Numbered from the stretch's first letter, positions 15,039 to 24,839 are shown. The stretch is DNA of 44,898 nucleotides from an uncultured Lachnospiraceae bacterium (GCA_947174665.1 CAMWJV010000010.1:1-44898); one strand, 5' to 3'. The notes: generated by a model from the letters alone, not told the origin. Numbers and translations are program-made.

Positions 15039-17303
15039 TTAAAAATCAAAATCAAACTCTTCCAGACTTTCCACTAATTTCTGCTCCGTCTCCTGCAGGA
15101 CCTGGTTTACGGATTCGCTTACCTGCTGTCCGTTCAGTCCCCAGACTTCACCGAGATTTTCCGCAATTTCATCCCGCTCCATGGCGGTAAAATCCGCAAA
15201 GGCCCGCCGCAGGAACACCAGCGCCCGCTTGAAGTCTTCCTCCTCCAGAGTGTCCAGATAAGCGTCCAGACTTTCCCACAGGGACAGTCTTGCGATCAGA
15301 GCATACCTGTTCTTCATGGCAAGTCCTTCGAACCATCCTGCCCCCAGTTCCGCAGGTACTCCTCTGGAAAGTCTGCGCCGCACTTCCAGATTGAGCTGTC
15401 CGCCGTCTATGCAGCCCCTCTCCAATAGAATGGCGGCGGCAAATCCGGAGAGTTTCGTGTTTAAATCATCCCGTTTCGCTGTCTCCTCCAGGGCATCCAG
15501 CCACGCCCGGGTGTCCAGAAAATCATGTGCCAGGGCGGCGCTGTTTAATTGTTCCATGGCCGTGACAATCCCCTTGCTGGCAGCGTCATCGCAGACACAT
15601 GCTCCCGGCAGGATCAGGCAGGCGCGATAGAATATCTGGCACAGGATAGGCTCTAAGGGGGCGGCATCCAGATGACGGATATCACCGTACTGCACTACAA
15701 CGGAAAGCCTGTTGGCTGTGGCAGCCAGTTCTTCCAGAGAAGCAGCATCCACAGCCATGGCCTGCAGCGCTGCAGTGGCATAGACAACTGCGGAGGCCAT
15801 GCCGCAGGTGAAAGCGTCTTCAATGACCAGGGCGATCCCGCTCATATCGGGAGCAGTCTCCACCCTTTCCTTCATGACAAAGGATGCGGCCTGTTCTACC
15901 GTATCTCCTTTTAACGCCGCTTCCACCAGTTCGATCTCCGCCTCCGGCGTCCAGCGTATCACCCAATGTTCCGCCCAGGTGGCATTGTCCTGATTAACCT
16001 TCTGCTGACCGGCAAAGTGGATTCCCAGAATCCGAAGCTGATGAAGGAAGAAGGAGCGGTGCAGATCAAGGAAAGCTGCTTTCTGCGAGGAGACATTGCG
16101 ATTTTCACGCAGGTCGAGGGGCAGATCCTGTGCGGTGATATCACGATACTTTTCCAGTTTCCGTTCTTTCAGCTGTCTGTAAAAATCCTCCTGAATGCTG
16201 GTGCGGCTGACTCCCTCAGGCAGGGAGCCGATGGCGGTTCCGATTTCCGTGTCCGCTATGGCCAGGCTGACGGCGGGGAAGCTGCCTCCACCGAGACAGG
16301 TCACTGCCGCATCATGCAGATCGCGCAGAACGGGAACTCCGCCGCCCCTGAGTCCCGCCAGAGAGCCTGCCAGACGAACCGCCTCTATTACCTCCGCGGA
16401 GGAGACGGGGGTTCCGTGTTCCCTCTGATATCCGGCAATCCGCGAAAGATAAGCGTGTGAAACATACTGCAGATTCCCTTTTTGCAGGGCTTCCCACAAC
16501 AGGGAATAATATGCCGGAGCTTTATTGCCAGCACCGTAGCCTGCTCGGGCTGACAGCCGATAATAGGAATAGGGCATCAGCGTATGGCTTGCCTCCACCC
16601 GGGGCAGGGATGAAAATTCCTCCTCCGTCATGGGCAGAGCATCCTCGGACAAAAGTCCCGATACGTGGTAAGCGCCCGTGACTACAACGATTTCTTCCGG
16701 TGCAAACCCTTCCTTCAGCGCTTTCTGTATCTGAAGCCGCATAAAAGCCTCCCTCACCAGGGTTTCCGGCCAGTCCGCTTCCTGTTCCATTTCCAGGCTG
16801 ACCTCCCGCAGGCTGGAGCCGAACAAAGCAGCGCCTCTGCAGTACCCATCCGCATCCCGGGCATGCTCCATAACCCGTTCCCAGAAGGTCTCATGTCCGT
16901 CCTCACCCGCCTGCCGGTCCAGGAGCTCATAAGCGCTCATGCGCTTCTCCTCCCCCTCCGATCTGTCCCGTCTGCCGGAGGGCAGCGCCAGGAAAACGTC
17001 GGAGGGCAGATCAATAAAGCGGCATTCTGTTCCATGTTCCTTACACCAGAGAAAAGCCTGGTATTCCGGAGAGTACTCCGCAAAAGGGTACAGGATTGTC
17101 CGCACGGGAGCCTCCTTTGTGTAGGCGAGGATCGCGATGGGGGGCTTTGTCTCCGGCCGGGTGATATCCGTCAGCTGCTCATTTAAATCGCTGGGACCCT
17201 CCACCAGAACCAGGCGGGGTTTTATTTCTGTCAAAAACTGCCGCAAATGCCATGCGCCCGCAGGGGACAGATGGCGAATGCCGAATACATAAGGGTGTGT
17301 CAT
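15039..17303 (-). CDS. DUF5682-type protein, ChaN/EreA-like fold suspected
   Basis: A 754-residue cytoplasmic protein. The N-terminal ~250 residues carry GIRHLSPAGAWHLRQFL, LVLVEGPSDL, YPFAEYSPEYQA and CRFIDLP, and later VVVTGAYHVSG. This combination (an early His, an E on a strand end, a late GxxH) is typical of the TraB/ChaN/EreA superfamily. From memory this matches DUF5682. The C-terminal ~450 residues are mostly helical with no family I can name. Biochemical activity is not established. The start overlaps the MoxR stop by four bases (ATGA), indicating translational coupling and probable stoichiometric production. The VWA gene follows after 21 bases. Confidence 0.78.
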   Translation of the reverse strand: MTHPYVFGIRHLSPAGAWHLRQFLTEIKPRLVLVEGPSDLNEQLTDITRPETKPPIAILAYTKEAPVRTILYPFAEYSPEYQAFLWCKEHGTECRFIDLPSDVFLALPSGRRDRSEGEEKRMSAYELLDRQAGEDGHETFWERVMEHARDADGYCRGAALFGSSLREVSLEMEQEADWPETLVREAFMRLQIQKALKEGFAPEEIVVVTGAYHVSGLLSEDALPMTEEEFSSLPRVEASHTLMPYSYYRLSARAGYGAGNKAPAYYSLLWEALQKGNLQYVSHAYLSRIAGYQREHGTPVSSAEVIEAVRLAGSLAGLRGGGVPVLRDLHDAAVTCLGGGSFPAVSLAIADTEIGTAIGSLPEGVSRTSIQEDFYRQLKERKLEKYRDITAQDLPLDLRENRNVSSQKAAFLDLHRSFFLHQLRILGIHFAGQQKVNQDNATWAEHWVIRWTPEAEIELVEAALKGDTVEQAASFVMKERVETAPDMSGIALVIEDAFTCGMASAVVYATAALQAMAVDAASLEELAATANRLSVVVQYGDIRHLDAAPLEPILCQIFYRACLILPGACVCDDAASKGIVTAMEQLNSAALAHDFLDTRAWLDALEETAKRDDLNTKLSGFAAAILLERGCIDGGQLNLEVRRRLSRGVPAELGAGWFEGLAMKNRYALIARLSLWESLDAYLDTLEEEDFKRALVFLRRAFADFTAMERDEIAENLGEVWGLNGQQVSESVNQVLQETEQKLVESLEEFDFDF

Positions 17304-18382
17304 AATAATCCTCTACATGCTTTATACAATCCGCTCCAGCGGGAACCCCGTTTCTTCATGACATTTTCCAGGTATTCCTTCCAGGCTACATTATCTTTTT
17401 CTTCGTCCTTGATAACAGCTCCCAGCAGTCCGGCAGCCAGATCCTCATCGCTGATCCTGCCGTTGCCGAAGCTCCCCGCCAGGGACATACTGTTGCAGAG
17501 CAGGGAAATTGCTTCCGCCGTGGAAAGCACGCCGGAGGTGGGCTTAACCTTTTGGCTGCGGTCGCAGGTCTCTCCGCTGCGAAGCTCCCTGAAGATGGTG
17601 CAGACCTTCTCCACTACCTCGGACTCCGGCAGAGAGGCGTTCAGATCCAGTCCGGCAGAAAGCTGTGCTACTCTGGTGCGGACAATTTCCATCTCGGACT
17701 CCAGATCGGCGGGAGCCGGGAGCACCACGATATTGAAACGGCGCTTCAATGCCGCAGACATCTCGTTGACGCCCTTGTCTCTGGTGTTGGCCGTGGCGAT
17801 CACGGAAAAGCCCTTTTTGGCAGGAACCTCCATATTGAGCTCCGGCACGGAAATTCTCTTTTCCGACAGGATGGAGATCAATGCATCCTGTACTTCGGAA
17901 GCGCATCGGGATATCTCCTCCAGTCTGGCGATAGTTCCCGTCTCCATGGCATGAAAAACAGGGCTTTTCAACATGGCCTCCCTGGAAGGCCCGTTGGCTA
18001 TCAGCATGGCATAGTTCCAGGAATAGCGGATCTGCTCCTCCGTGGTTCCCGCAGTGCCCTGGATCACCTTGGTGGAATCTCCGTTGATGGCTGCAGTCAG
18101 ATGCTCCGACAGCCAGCTCTTGGCTGTGCCGGGCTCCCCGATCAGCAGGAGAGCTCTGTCCGTGACCAAAGTAGCGATTGCAATCTCCACCAGCCGCTCA
18201 TGTCCGATATATTTTGGAGTGATTTCCATATTGCCGACTTTTCCGCCGCAGATGTATGTGCGGACGGAGCGGGGAGACATTCTCCAGCCCGTGGGAACGG
18301 GATCTTTTTCAGCCGCGGCCAGCGCGTCAAGTTCTTTTTGAAAAAGCTGCTCTGCAGGCAGTCTCTGTAATTGTTCTTCCAT
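17300..18382 (-). CDS. MoxR-type AAA+ ATPase
   Basis: A 360-residue AAA+ protein. Walker A is IGEPGTAKSW (about 82-90), the lid-loop region has ARLEEISRCASEVQDALISIL, and VIATANTRDKGVNEMSAALKRRFN contains sensor 1 and the arginine-finger region, all in the MoxR style. Such ATPases form hexamers that remodel or load cofactors into clients together with a VWA protein. It sits between the HEAT-like gene (22-base gap) and the DUF5682 gene (4-base overlap). The ribosome-binding site is weak (AAAGGA about 14 bases away), so expression may rely on coupling. Confidence 0.9.
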   Translation of the reverse strand: MEEQLQRLPAEQLFQKELDALAAAEKDPVPTGWRMSPRSVRTYICGGKVGNMEITPKYIGHERLVEIAIATLVTDRALLLIGEPGTAKSWLSEHLTAAINGDSTKVIQGTAGTTEEQIRYSWNYAMLIANGPSREAMLKSPVFHAMETGTIARLEEISRCASEVQDALISILSEKRISVPELNMEVPAKKGFSVIATANTRDKGVNEMSAALKRRFNIVVLPAPADLESEMEIVRTRVAQLSAGLDLNASLPESEVVEKVCTIFRELRSGETCDRSQKVKPTSGVLSTAEAISLLCNSMSLAGSFGNGRISDEDLAAGLLGAVIKDEEKDNVAWKEYLENVMKKRGSRWSGLYKACRGLL

Positions 18383-18403
18383 AACTTTGTACTGTTCCTT
18401 TCT

Positions 18404-20335
18404 TTATATACTGTTCTTCCATTCTTCCAGATAATCCAAAAACCGCTCTTCCCACTGACCGGAGTCACGTGTTTTAATCCGTCCCTGCTTATATAAATTA
18501 TAAACTCTTTGCAGTTCCTCATAGATGGCGGTTTTGTCCCCCGGCAACATCGCCGCATAGGCGGAAATCTCCGAAAAATAGTGCGTAAGGCTGCTGTCGG
18601 AAAAATAACTGACCGCAAGTCCCTCACATTTGGGATATCTGCAGCTTTTCAGAGCCAGCAGGTAATCTCTGACAGCCTTTAGGTTCCGTGCACGCTCGTA
18701 AAAATAGTCCCCCAGCTTGCGGCTGTAGGCTTCGTTCTCACTGTCGATGCAGTTCATCAGCACCTGGTCAATATCCCGATCCTGGCAGCGTGTGAGAATG
18801 TCCGTAAAGCGTCCGGTGATATCCTGTTTCACCGGCTGGCAGAATTCCGGCATTGGCTCTCCGGACGGATGGGTTCGGTAGGGACGCTTTACGCGCAGCA
18901 CATAGCCGTTTTCCCTCTCACTGAACCGGAGTCCGTCCAGGCCTCTTGCCAGAAACGGATATAATTCCTGCCTGGATTGAAACAGTTTCCCTTTCAGTTG
19001 TTCCTCCAGCCAGCCGCAGCAGTCTCCGTCTGTCAGGAGCTGGGCTGCCACCGCAGCGGGAAAATATGCCTTGCGCTTGCCGCCGCGCCTGTCCTTTGCC
19101 TCGTACAGTTCTACAGCAAGAGCGCAGAGTTCCTCGTCCGGATGGCAGTGCAACGCCTGGTGCAGCAGGTAGGGAATAGATGATTGAAAGGTAAAAGTGT
19201 TTTCTCTGTTTCTCAGATTCAGGCCTGCCATGATGGTTTCTTTGACACCTTCGGCGATGAACGCAGTATTCGGGCGGTCTTCCAGATTCGCTGCCACGCG
19301 GAATACTTCGCAGATATCGCTGCCGCTTTTGCCGGGCAGGGCCGAAACCGTCTCTCCCAGCAGGCTTTTCTGTTCCTTGGTTCTTTCAGGCCTGGCGTGT
19401 TCCTCCGCCCAGGGCGACAACTGCTCCTGCAGCTTTTCCGCCACAAACAGGGAAGCCCATTTTGTCTCCGCATAAACCAGATACTGCATGGCCTCCTCCG
19501 ACTTCTTTTTATAGAGTTCCGAGAAAGCAGCCTCCGCCTTCTCATCCTCCATAAAGGCCAGAGCGTAGTAAGCCGTCTTTTTGGCATTCCCTTTTTCTGT
19601 CTTTGTAAGCTCCAGAAGCAGATCCACATTTTCGGGTCGGCAGCGCAGCGCAAATATAAGAGCCTGCCGTACATCTTTCTCCGCCTCCGGCAGTATTTTT
19701 ACAAAAAATTTATTGGATGCCTCCCCATCTATCGCCGACATTACATGGATGCGGCGCACCATTTCCTTCTTTCCTTTGGGGTCAAAATCTTTCTGCAGCA
19801 GGGGCAGGATGGACGCATCCTCCTCTTTCAGCCAATCGGCCACCGTGTCTGCAAGCTCCGCGTAGGAGGCTCCAAGAGCCTGAATCATGGCTGTCTTGAC
19901 CCTGTAATCCTTAAAAAGCTCCGGGCGGTCTCTGTGGGTTTCAACCACATAGCTGTAATGTCCGCTGCCGGAAGTTAACAGGGACTCCGTCAGGGTCTTG
20001 ACAACGGAATAGGGGGCGTTGGTGACGGCGGTGCCCCATCCGCATCCTGCAACAGGCTCCAATTTCTCCTCCACGGATACCGCTCCCTGGGTGCACAGCA
20101 CGGCGTCTGCCAGAGTGATTGCATCCAGCAGAAGGTCCTCCTTGTCTGCGGAATCCGGCGATAAGAGAGCCCCGGCCAGCTGTCCTATTTTTGCAAAGAC
20201 CGGTGAAGCCTGCTCCAAAGGCGTAAAAGCTTCCAACGCCCGCTTTAAACGGAAATCCTCTGAGAGCAGGCCGGTGCCTGCGATCATGGCGGCGCGGAGC
20301 CTTGCGCGCAATTCGTATAACGGTGAAATATCCAT
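18404..20335 (-). CDS. HEAT-repeat-like helical protein of the MoxR cassette
   Basis: A 643-residue protein made almost entirely of amphipathic helices. Repeating units such as VRQALIFALRCRPENVDLLLELT and AKKTAYYALAFMEDEKAEAAF suggest an alpha-solenoid (HEAT-like) scaffold, especially between residues ~200 and 320. No enzymatic motif is seen. In comparable actinobacterial clusters the same position is held, from memory, by DUF5691 proteins; I cannot confirm membership. The start at 20335 has GAGGAGG upstream. A scaffold that presents a client to the MoxR ATPase is a reasonable guess only. Confidence 0.7.
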   Translation of the reverse strand: MDISPLYELRARLRAAMIAGTGLLSEDFRLKRALEAFTPLEQASPVFAKIGQLAGALLSPDSADKEDLLLDAITLADAVLCTQGAVSVEEKLEPVAGCGWGTAVTNAPYSVVKTLTESLLTSGSGHYSYVVETHRDRPELFKDYRVKTAMIQALGASYAELADTVADWLKEEDASILPLLQKDFDPKGKKEMVRRIHVMSAIDGEASNKFFVKILPEAEKDVRQALIFALRCRPENVDLLLELTKTEKGNAKKTAYYALAFMEDEKAEAAFSELYKKKSEEAMQYLVYAETKWASLFVAEKLQEQLSPWAEEHARPERTKEQKSLLGETVSALPGKSGSDICEVFRVAANLEDRPNTAFIAEGVKETIMAGLNLRNRENTFTFQSSIPYLLHQALHCHPDEELCALAVELYEAKDRRGGKRKAYFPAAVAAQLLTDGDCCGWLEEQLKGKLFQSRQELYPFLARGLDGLRFSERENGYVLRVKRPYRTHPSGEPMPEFCQPVKQDITGRFTDILTRCQDRDIDQVLMNCIDSENEAYSRKLGDYFYERARNLKAVRDYLLALKSCRYPKCEGLAVSYFSDSSLTHYFSEISAYAAMLPGDKTAIYEELQRVYNLYKQGRIKTRDSGQWEERFLDYLEEWKNSI

Positions 20336-20426
20336 CTATCGTTTCCTCCTCGCTTGTTGGTATTGTTTCAAATATGTCAGCTTTGGCCGCCCCGCCTTTG
20401 AGACTGTCAGGGCATAACCATGCCGC

Positions 20427-21902
20427 TCAATACAGAAGCCGCACAATGGCTTCATCCGTTATGATGCTGAGAGGCTGCATTTTCAGACGTCGGGTTTCGC
20501 TGTCATAATAGAAGGCTCCCAAGAGCACCTGATGCTGTAACAAACCTTCCCGGGGCAGCAGCGCAAGTCTGTCCGTGGAGGGTTCCATTCCCGGCGCGTC
20601 CCCCAGGGCAATGGTCTCCCCATCTTCAGTCTCCAGAGCAAACCCGTCCCGGGTCTTCCCCAGCTGCACAAAGGAGATCAGACGCATATATATGGGGTCG
20701 ACAAGAGCATTTTTTAGCAGATTCTTGGCTGTTTTTGCCTCCGCTGCAAGGGAAGTCCCGGACAGAGCGTGAAGCTTCCGTAAATCTTCTTTCTCTACAG
20801 GACGGATACCGGCACCATCCCAGCGGATGCGCAGATTTCCTTCACCGGGATAACACACCGCCATGGGAACACATGCCACGCCGAAAACGGTATCTTCCTG
20901 TTTTACATATTTTAGCGCCTTGACAGGACGGTAGTTACGTGTGACGAATATCTCTCCGGATGTAAGATCTGCCCAGCATCCGGTATCTATGTACTCCTTT
21001 CTGGCGGCGTCATAATTTACCCAAAAGGATAATTGTATCAGATCCGCGTTCGCCTTTCCACGTCCCAGAGCTTCCAGCTCGGAAAGCTTCCAGATACCGC
21101 CCAGTTCTTCGTAGAGCACGGTGTCATCCTGTTCCACATTGCCCTGTTCCAGCTTATCCGACAGATATTGCTGAGATTTTTTGACAAGCGTCCGGAATTT
21201 CTCCAAAACAGCAATGGCAGCCTCATAATGTTCTTCTCTGCCGTCCTTCTGGAAAGCGGCAATCTCCAATATCAGTCCGTTCAGCAGACGCTGGGGGCCG
21301 GGGAGGTAATAGTCCCCGAGCTGTTTTGCCAGCTGCTCATAATTTTTCAGCACCGTTCCGCCCATGGTGCCGAGACCGGCCCGGGTCAGATCCTGTATCA
21401 ACCTGGCAGCCAGTTCAAGGCCTTCCAGCTGTTTTTGCAATTTCTTGGTTTTGGCTGCTTTTGCGCTCTTTGCGGCGGACACCTTCTTCCTGGCGGCTGC
21501 TTCCGGATCTTCGTCAGTCAGCCCCTCCGCAGACTGAACCGCAGTGTTCTTAGCCTCCCGGGCCTGCTTCTTTTCCCTCTTTTTCAGGATATCTTCCGGA
21601 ATTTCGCATATGTCGAATTTCTTTTTCGCAAGAATCTCATAGAGAAGCGCCAGACCGTGTTTGCAGGGAAACTGACGGCTGGGGCAGGAGCACCGGCACA
21701 CGGGATTACCGGGCTCTATAAAATCTACGGTAGTAATGTAATTGCTTTTTCCGCTGCCTGTACATTCACCCAGATAAAAGGTGTCATCCGCAGAGTGTTC
21801 CAGCCGCACAAATCCGCCTTTTTGGGATATTTTTCTGCCGTTTGCCGAAGCGGCAGCGTTCGGGGCCATGGCCTGAATCTGTTGTTCTGTAACCTGTTGC
21901 AT
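20427..21902 (-). CDS. SWIM zinc-finger protein, first gene of the MoxR cassette
   Basis: A 491-residue protein. Near the N-terminus (about 69-82) CRCSCPSRQFPCKH gives the SWIM pattern CxC-x6-CxH (C71, C73, C80, H82). A lysine/alanine-rich linker follows at ~105-155, then a long helical/beta region without a family I recognise. SWIM fingers bind DNA or protein; in this setting either is possible. GCAGGAGG precedes the ATG, and a promoter candidate lies ~85 bases upstream, so this is the cassette's leading gene. The 91-base gap to the next gene has no terminator I can see. Confidence 0.85.
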   Translation of the reverse strand: MQQVTEQQIQAMAPNAAASANGRKISQKGGFVRLEHSADDTFYLGECTGSGKSNYITTVDFIEPGNPVCRCSCPSRQFPCKHGLALLYEILAKKKFDICEIPEDILKKREKKQAREAKNTAVQSAEGLTDEDPEAAARKKVSAAKSAKAAKTKKLQKQLEGLELAARLIQDLTRAGLGTMGGTVLKNYEQLAKQLGDYYLPGPQRLLNGLILEIAAFQKDGREEHYEAAIAVLEKFRTLVKKSQQYLSDKLEQGNVEQDDTVLYEELGGIWKLSELEALGRGKANADLIQLSFWVNYDAARKEYIDTGCWADLTSGEIFVTRNYRPVKALKYVKQEDTVFGVACVPMAVCYPGEGNLRIRWDGAGIRPVEKEDLRKLHALSGTSLAAEAKTAKNLLKNALVDPIYMRLISFVQLGKTRDGFALETEDGETIALGDAPGMEPSTDRLALLPREGLLQHQVLLGAFYYDSETRRLKMQPLSIITDEAIVRLLY

Positions 21903-21982
21903 AATAACCTCCTGCTGCTTGTTTATAAATAGTGCAATTGCCTGACAGAAATTGCCGACACTGTATAAAAAAGAGTGTTTTC

Positions 21983-22011
21983 ATTATATCATAAAGCAAG
22001 TAATATTTGAA
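21983..22011 (-). promoter_or_regulatory. probable promoter of the SWIM/MoxR cassette
   Basis: On the minus strand TTCAAA (22006-22011), 17 bases, perfect TATAAT (21983-21988). Confidence 0.58.
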
Positions 22012-22174
22012 GTATTGTTACAACGTAGTATATCTTGCGTTGTATCATACATCTGCGCTTTTAATGCTCTGTCCTGCGATGCATTATCGGTTTAAGTGTT
22101 CTGCTGTTCATCTGCGACATGTCTTCGCCGGCTGGCAGGCGGAAGTATATCCGGCAAGTGATTATGATAAAGAC

Positions 22175-22283
22175 ATGGACATGTTCAGAAACTGTAAACA
22201 ATTAAAAGATGAATCAAAGGGGGATGACGCAGGAAGCGCCGGCTTCCGCTATCGGAGTGTCGCCACAGTCCCTTTCCCGTTAG
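22175..22283 (+). pseudogene. XRE-family helix-turn-helix regulator fragment, frameshifted
   Basis: The frame from 22175 reads MFRNCKQLKDESKG, then after one extra G in a five-G run (22219-22223) the next frame reads MTQEAPASAIGVSPQSLSR and stops at 22281. Joined, this matches the start of an XRE-type DNA-binding domain (helix 2 TQEAxA, then IGVSxQSxSR). Expected W-E and later residues are replaced by a stop and shifted remnants. A decayed gene start, not functional. Confidence 0.62.
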
Positions 22284-22565
22284 GTATTCAATTACGGTTG
22301 TCTTGTCTTGCCTGTTGTGCTATGCTGACTTATAGGATACTGTCGGCAGAGGCGGTGTTCTGCACCCATGACAGATGCAATGTTTTGCTATGTGCAGCTA
22401 CCGGAAGGGTTACCTTGATGATTTTGCTACCGCTTTAACAGACGACATAGCAGGAAGCCATTATTTGACCATTTACCGGTGTGTAGCGTATGGGTACCTT
22501 ATAAGACGGTGGCTGAGCCTGGTATATAATCATTTAATTTATATATATGAAAGGATAGAATTGTA
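22284..22565. other. gene-free stretch between two pseudogenes
   Basis: About 280 bases with no convincing coding frame on either strand. Short frames exist but show no family motif. Degraded continuation of the XRE gene (an LSCLLCYADL-like string around 22300-22335) is possible. AT content rises toward 22500, where the methyltransferase fragment begins. Confidence 0.45.
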
Positions 22566-23149
22566 ATGAGTATAATTGATGTTAACAGGGATTCATGGAA
22601 TAAACAAGCAGATCGATATCAAAAAAATGCGATGTTTTCTTTTGATGAGGTTGACTATGGTAATAGTTCTTGTCCAAAAGAAAAAGATCTAAAATTAATT
22701 GGTGATGTTAAGGGGAAAAAGATACTTGAATTAGGTTGCGGAGGTGCAAATTGTGGTATAGCGCTTGCGAAGCAAGGCGCAAAAATGACTTGCTTAGACC
22801 TATCATCAGAGCAAATAAATCGAATGTTAAAATCAGGTGGAACATTTGTATTTAGCTTAAATGACCCGATTTTTTATTCGGTAGCTTTCGGATCCATTTG
22901 GAAAGAAGATGGAATTAGTGATAATTTGAATATATTAATTTTTTAGCAGATGCAGGATTTAGTCTTGAACGGTTTTATGAATTTGGATCAGCGAAGCAGA
23001 ATGCCTCAGAAGAGGAAATAGCACTTTATAAAAAGTATCCATCTCTAATGGTATTTAAAGCAAATAAGGTAAGAGAATGCATATTGAATTATGTACCGAA
23101 TGGCTATCACCACGTTGAATATGGTACACAAGACGTAAATTGCTTATAA
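22566..23149 (+). pseudogene. class I SAM-dependent methyltransferase, deleted and frameshifted
   Basis: The start is normal: AAAGGATAG precedes an ATG, and residues ~48-75 read KKILELGCGGANCGIAL and MTCLDLSSEQ, the SAM-binding motifs. It then jumps straight to NRMLKSGGTFVFSLNDPIFYSV, which belongs ~70 or more residues later in the family, so an internal piece is missing. The frame stops at 22946, but the next frame continues LADAGFSLERFYEFGSAK to KKYPSLMVFKANK, the normal C-terminal end. A further gap exists between IWKEDG and ISDNLNIL. The region is clearly richer in A/T than its neighbours, suggesting acquisition from elsewhere before decay. Confidence 0.82.
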
Positions 23150-23165
23150 CATGATGGCAGATTAA

Positions 23166-24707
23166 GATACGATAGTTCATCCCACAAAATTTCTGGCATC
23201 CGGGGAGGTACAGTTTACCCGGAAATGGAATTCCGGTTATTCCTTTACGGGTATATGTCAGCTGGAGGATGGCAGAATCTATCTGGGCATGACAGATTCT
23301 GAGGGAAATCTGATCCTGGGGGAGATGGACCCGGCTACCGGAGAGACTCCCGAGGAAAAGCAGATAAAGTTTGACGCTGCCTATCGGTATGCAAAGGTGG
23401 GCAGCGGCCCGGAAACCCCTCTCCTGTATAATGCGGATCCAAATGCGGGCGATGGAATCCTGACGGTTTCTCCCAGGGATGGGAAAATGTCCTTCGTTCT
23501 CAACTTTACCGGCACCTCCTATTCCAACGTCTATTCGCAGATGTACCTGAAGGATTTCAAAATGCTGCCGGATGGCAGTTATCTGATGCTGTATATGGAT
23601 AGCAGTGAGCGTCCTCTTCCCAGGGCGGCCCTGGATCGGCTGACTGTATCTGAGGTTGAAAAGACGCCCATCGTCCTCCGGGGCCAGTTTTACGGAGATA
23701 CCTGGATTTCTGCGCAGGCCGCCCGGTTTAATCAGCAAAGCGACAAGTATCATGTGATTGTGGAGGATTGCGGCAGCGGGAATGACCAGGAGGACTTTGC
23801 CAGACTGACCAGCGTCCAGATCGCCGCAGGAAAGGGGCCGGATATCATCGGCGGAGCGCTGATGGAGGATTACCTTCCCTGTGCCTTCGGAATCTGGCGG
23901 GAGGGGGATCGGATCTATGGAATCACACCCCTGTCATGGGGACTGGACGGTTACATGATGGATGCCTCCCTGCTGGACAGGGAGGAGGAACCGGGTATTC
24001 AGGAACTGGTGGACGCTCTGCTTTCCCTGGGAAGAACAGACGCAGTATTTTTGTCCGGCTACAATTCACAGGATCTGCTGAATTATTTCCTTGGAGGCAG
24101 CGAAGCTCTTTGGGGGATGGTGGACTGGGAGGAGGGAACCTGTGATTTCAGCGGGGAGCTTTTTGCGGATATCCTGGAGGCGGCAGCCTTATATGGAGAT
24201 TCTCCCCGGAAGGCTGATATGGTCAGCATAGCGGAGCACCGTTTTCAGGGCAGTCCTCTTAATCTTTTTGCTTTTCAAGGCTCCAAGGAGATGGAGAAGG
24301 CCGGGAAGGTAGTCTGTGGAAGTCAGTTTGACGACGGATGTCATCTGCGGTTGTATTCAGACAGCACGATGGCCATCAATCGCAATTCGGCCAACAAGGA
24401 GGGAGCATGGGAATTTCTTCTGTTCCTTTTCAGCGAAGAGGTACAGCTGTACCAGGATTCCTATTTTCCGGTGCGAAAAGATTGTCTCGATGCATGGCTG
24501 AAGGCGCAGCTGGATAAGGTCGAAACAACAAGAAGCGTTTGGGAGAAGAATGGGAACGGTGAAAGCATTCTGGTGGTATATCCTTACACGGATGAGTATA
24601 ACACAGGGGAAAAGGCGGCGGACTATTTCAGAGGCGGCAAATCCGCGGAGGCGGTCAGTGAGGTCATTGAAAAACGGGTGCAGATATATCTGGATGAGAA
24701 TCGGTAA
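23166..24707 (+). pseudogene. extracellular solute-binding protein, 5'-truncated
   Basis: An open frame runs from just after a stop at 23163 to 24707, about 510 codons. The best ATG (23289) has no ribosome-binding site and the product would have no signal peptide or lipobox. The N-terminal part (SGYSFTGICQLEDGRIYLG, then NVYSQMYLKDFKMLPDGSYL) looks like beta-propeller blades; the remainder is a family 1 solute-binding protein: TWISAQAARFNQQSDKYHV, GKGPDIIGG, and MAINRNSANKEGAWEFLLFLFSEE near the end. Large propeller plus solute-binding lipoproteins of this kind are common in Lachnospiraceae. The 5' part has been replaced by the AT-rich block. Could conceivably be expressed without export, but a pseudogene is likelier. 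Confidence 0.72.
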
Positions 24708-24733
24708 GGACTGATCGGCAGAGTATTTCGTGT

Positions 24734-24777
24734 TCCGAAAACGGAGTCGTGTGAAACAGAAAATTTAAATTTCTGTT
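24734..24777. repeat. inverted repeats downstream of the solute-binding fragment
   Basis: TCCG/CGGA around AAAA (24734-24745) and AACAGAAA/TTTCTGTT around seven bases (24755-24777). No T run follows; weak 3'-end structures. Confidence 0.35.
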
Positions 24778-24828
24778 GGTGAAACAACCCTGACAGCAAT
24801 CGGATAAGTCTTTATCTTTTGGAAGGTT

Positions 24829-24839
24829 TATGCTATAAT
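24829..24839 (+). promoter_or_regulatory. extended -10 promoter before sua5
   Basis: TATAAT (24834-24839) preceded by TGC gives an extended -10 element; no good -35 at the usual distance. A hairpin AAGCCGG/CCGGCTT (about 24879-24905) lies in the leader just before the coding region. Confidence 0.55.

Noticed and set aside
22007..22438. A 143-codon open frame on the + strand in the decayed patch
   Set aside because: It has no SD and no family motif; part of it covers the XRE fragment in the wrong frame after the frameshift.
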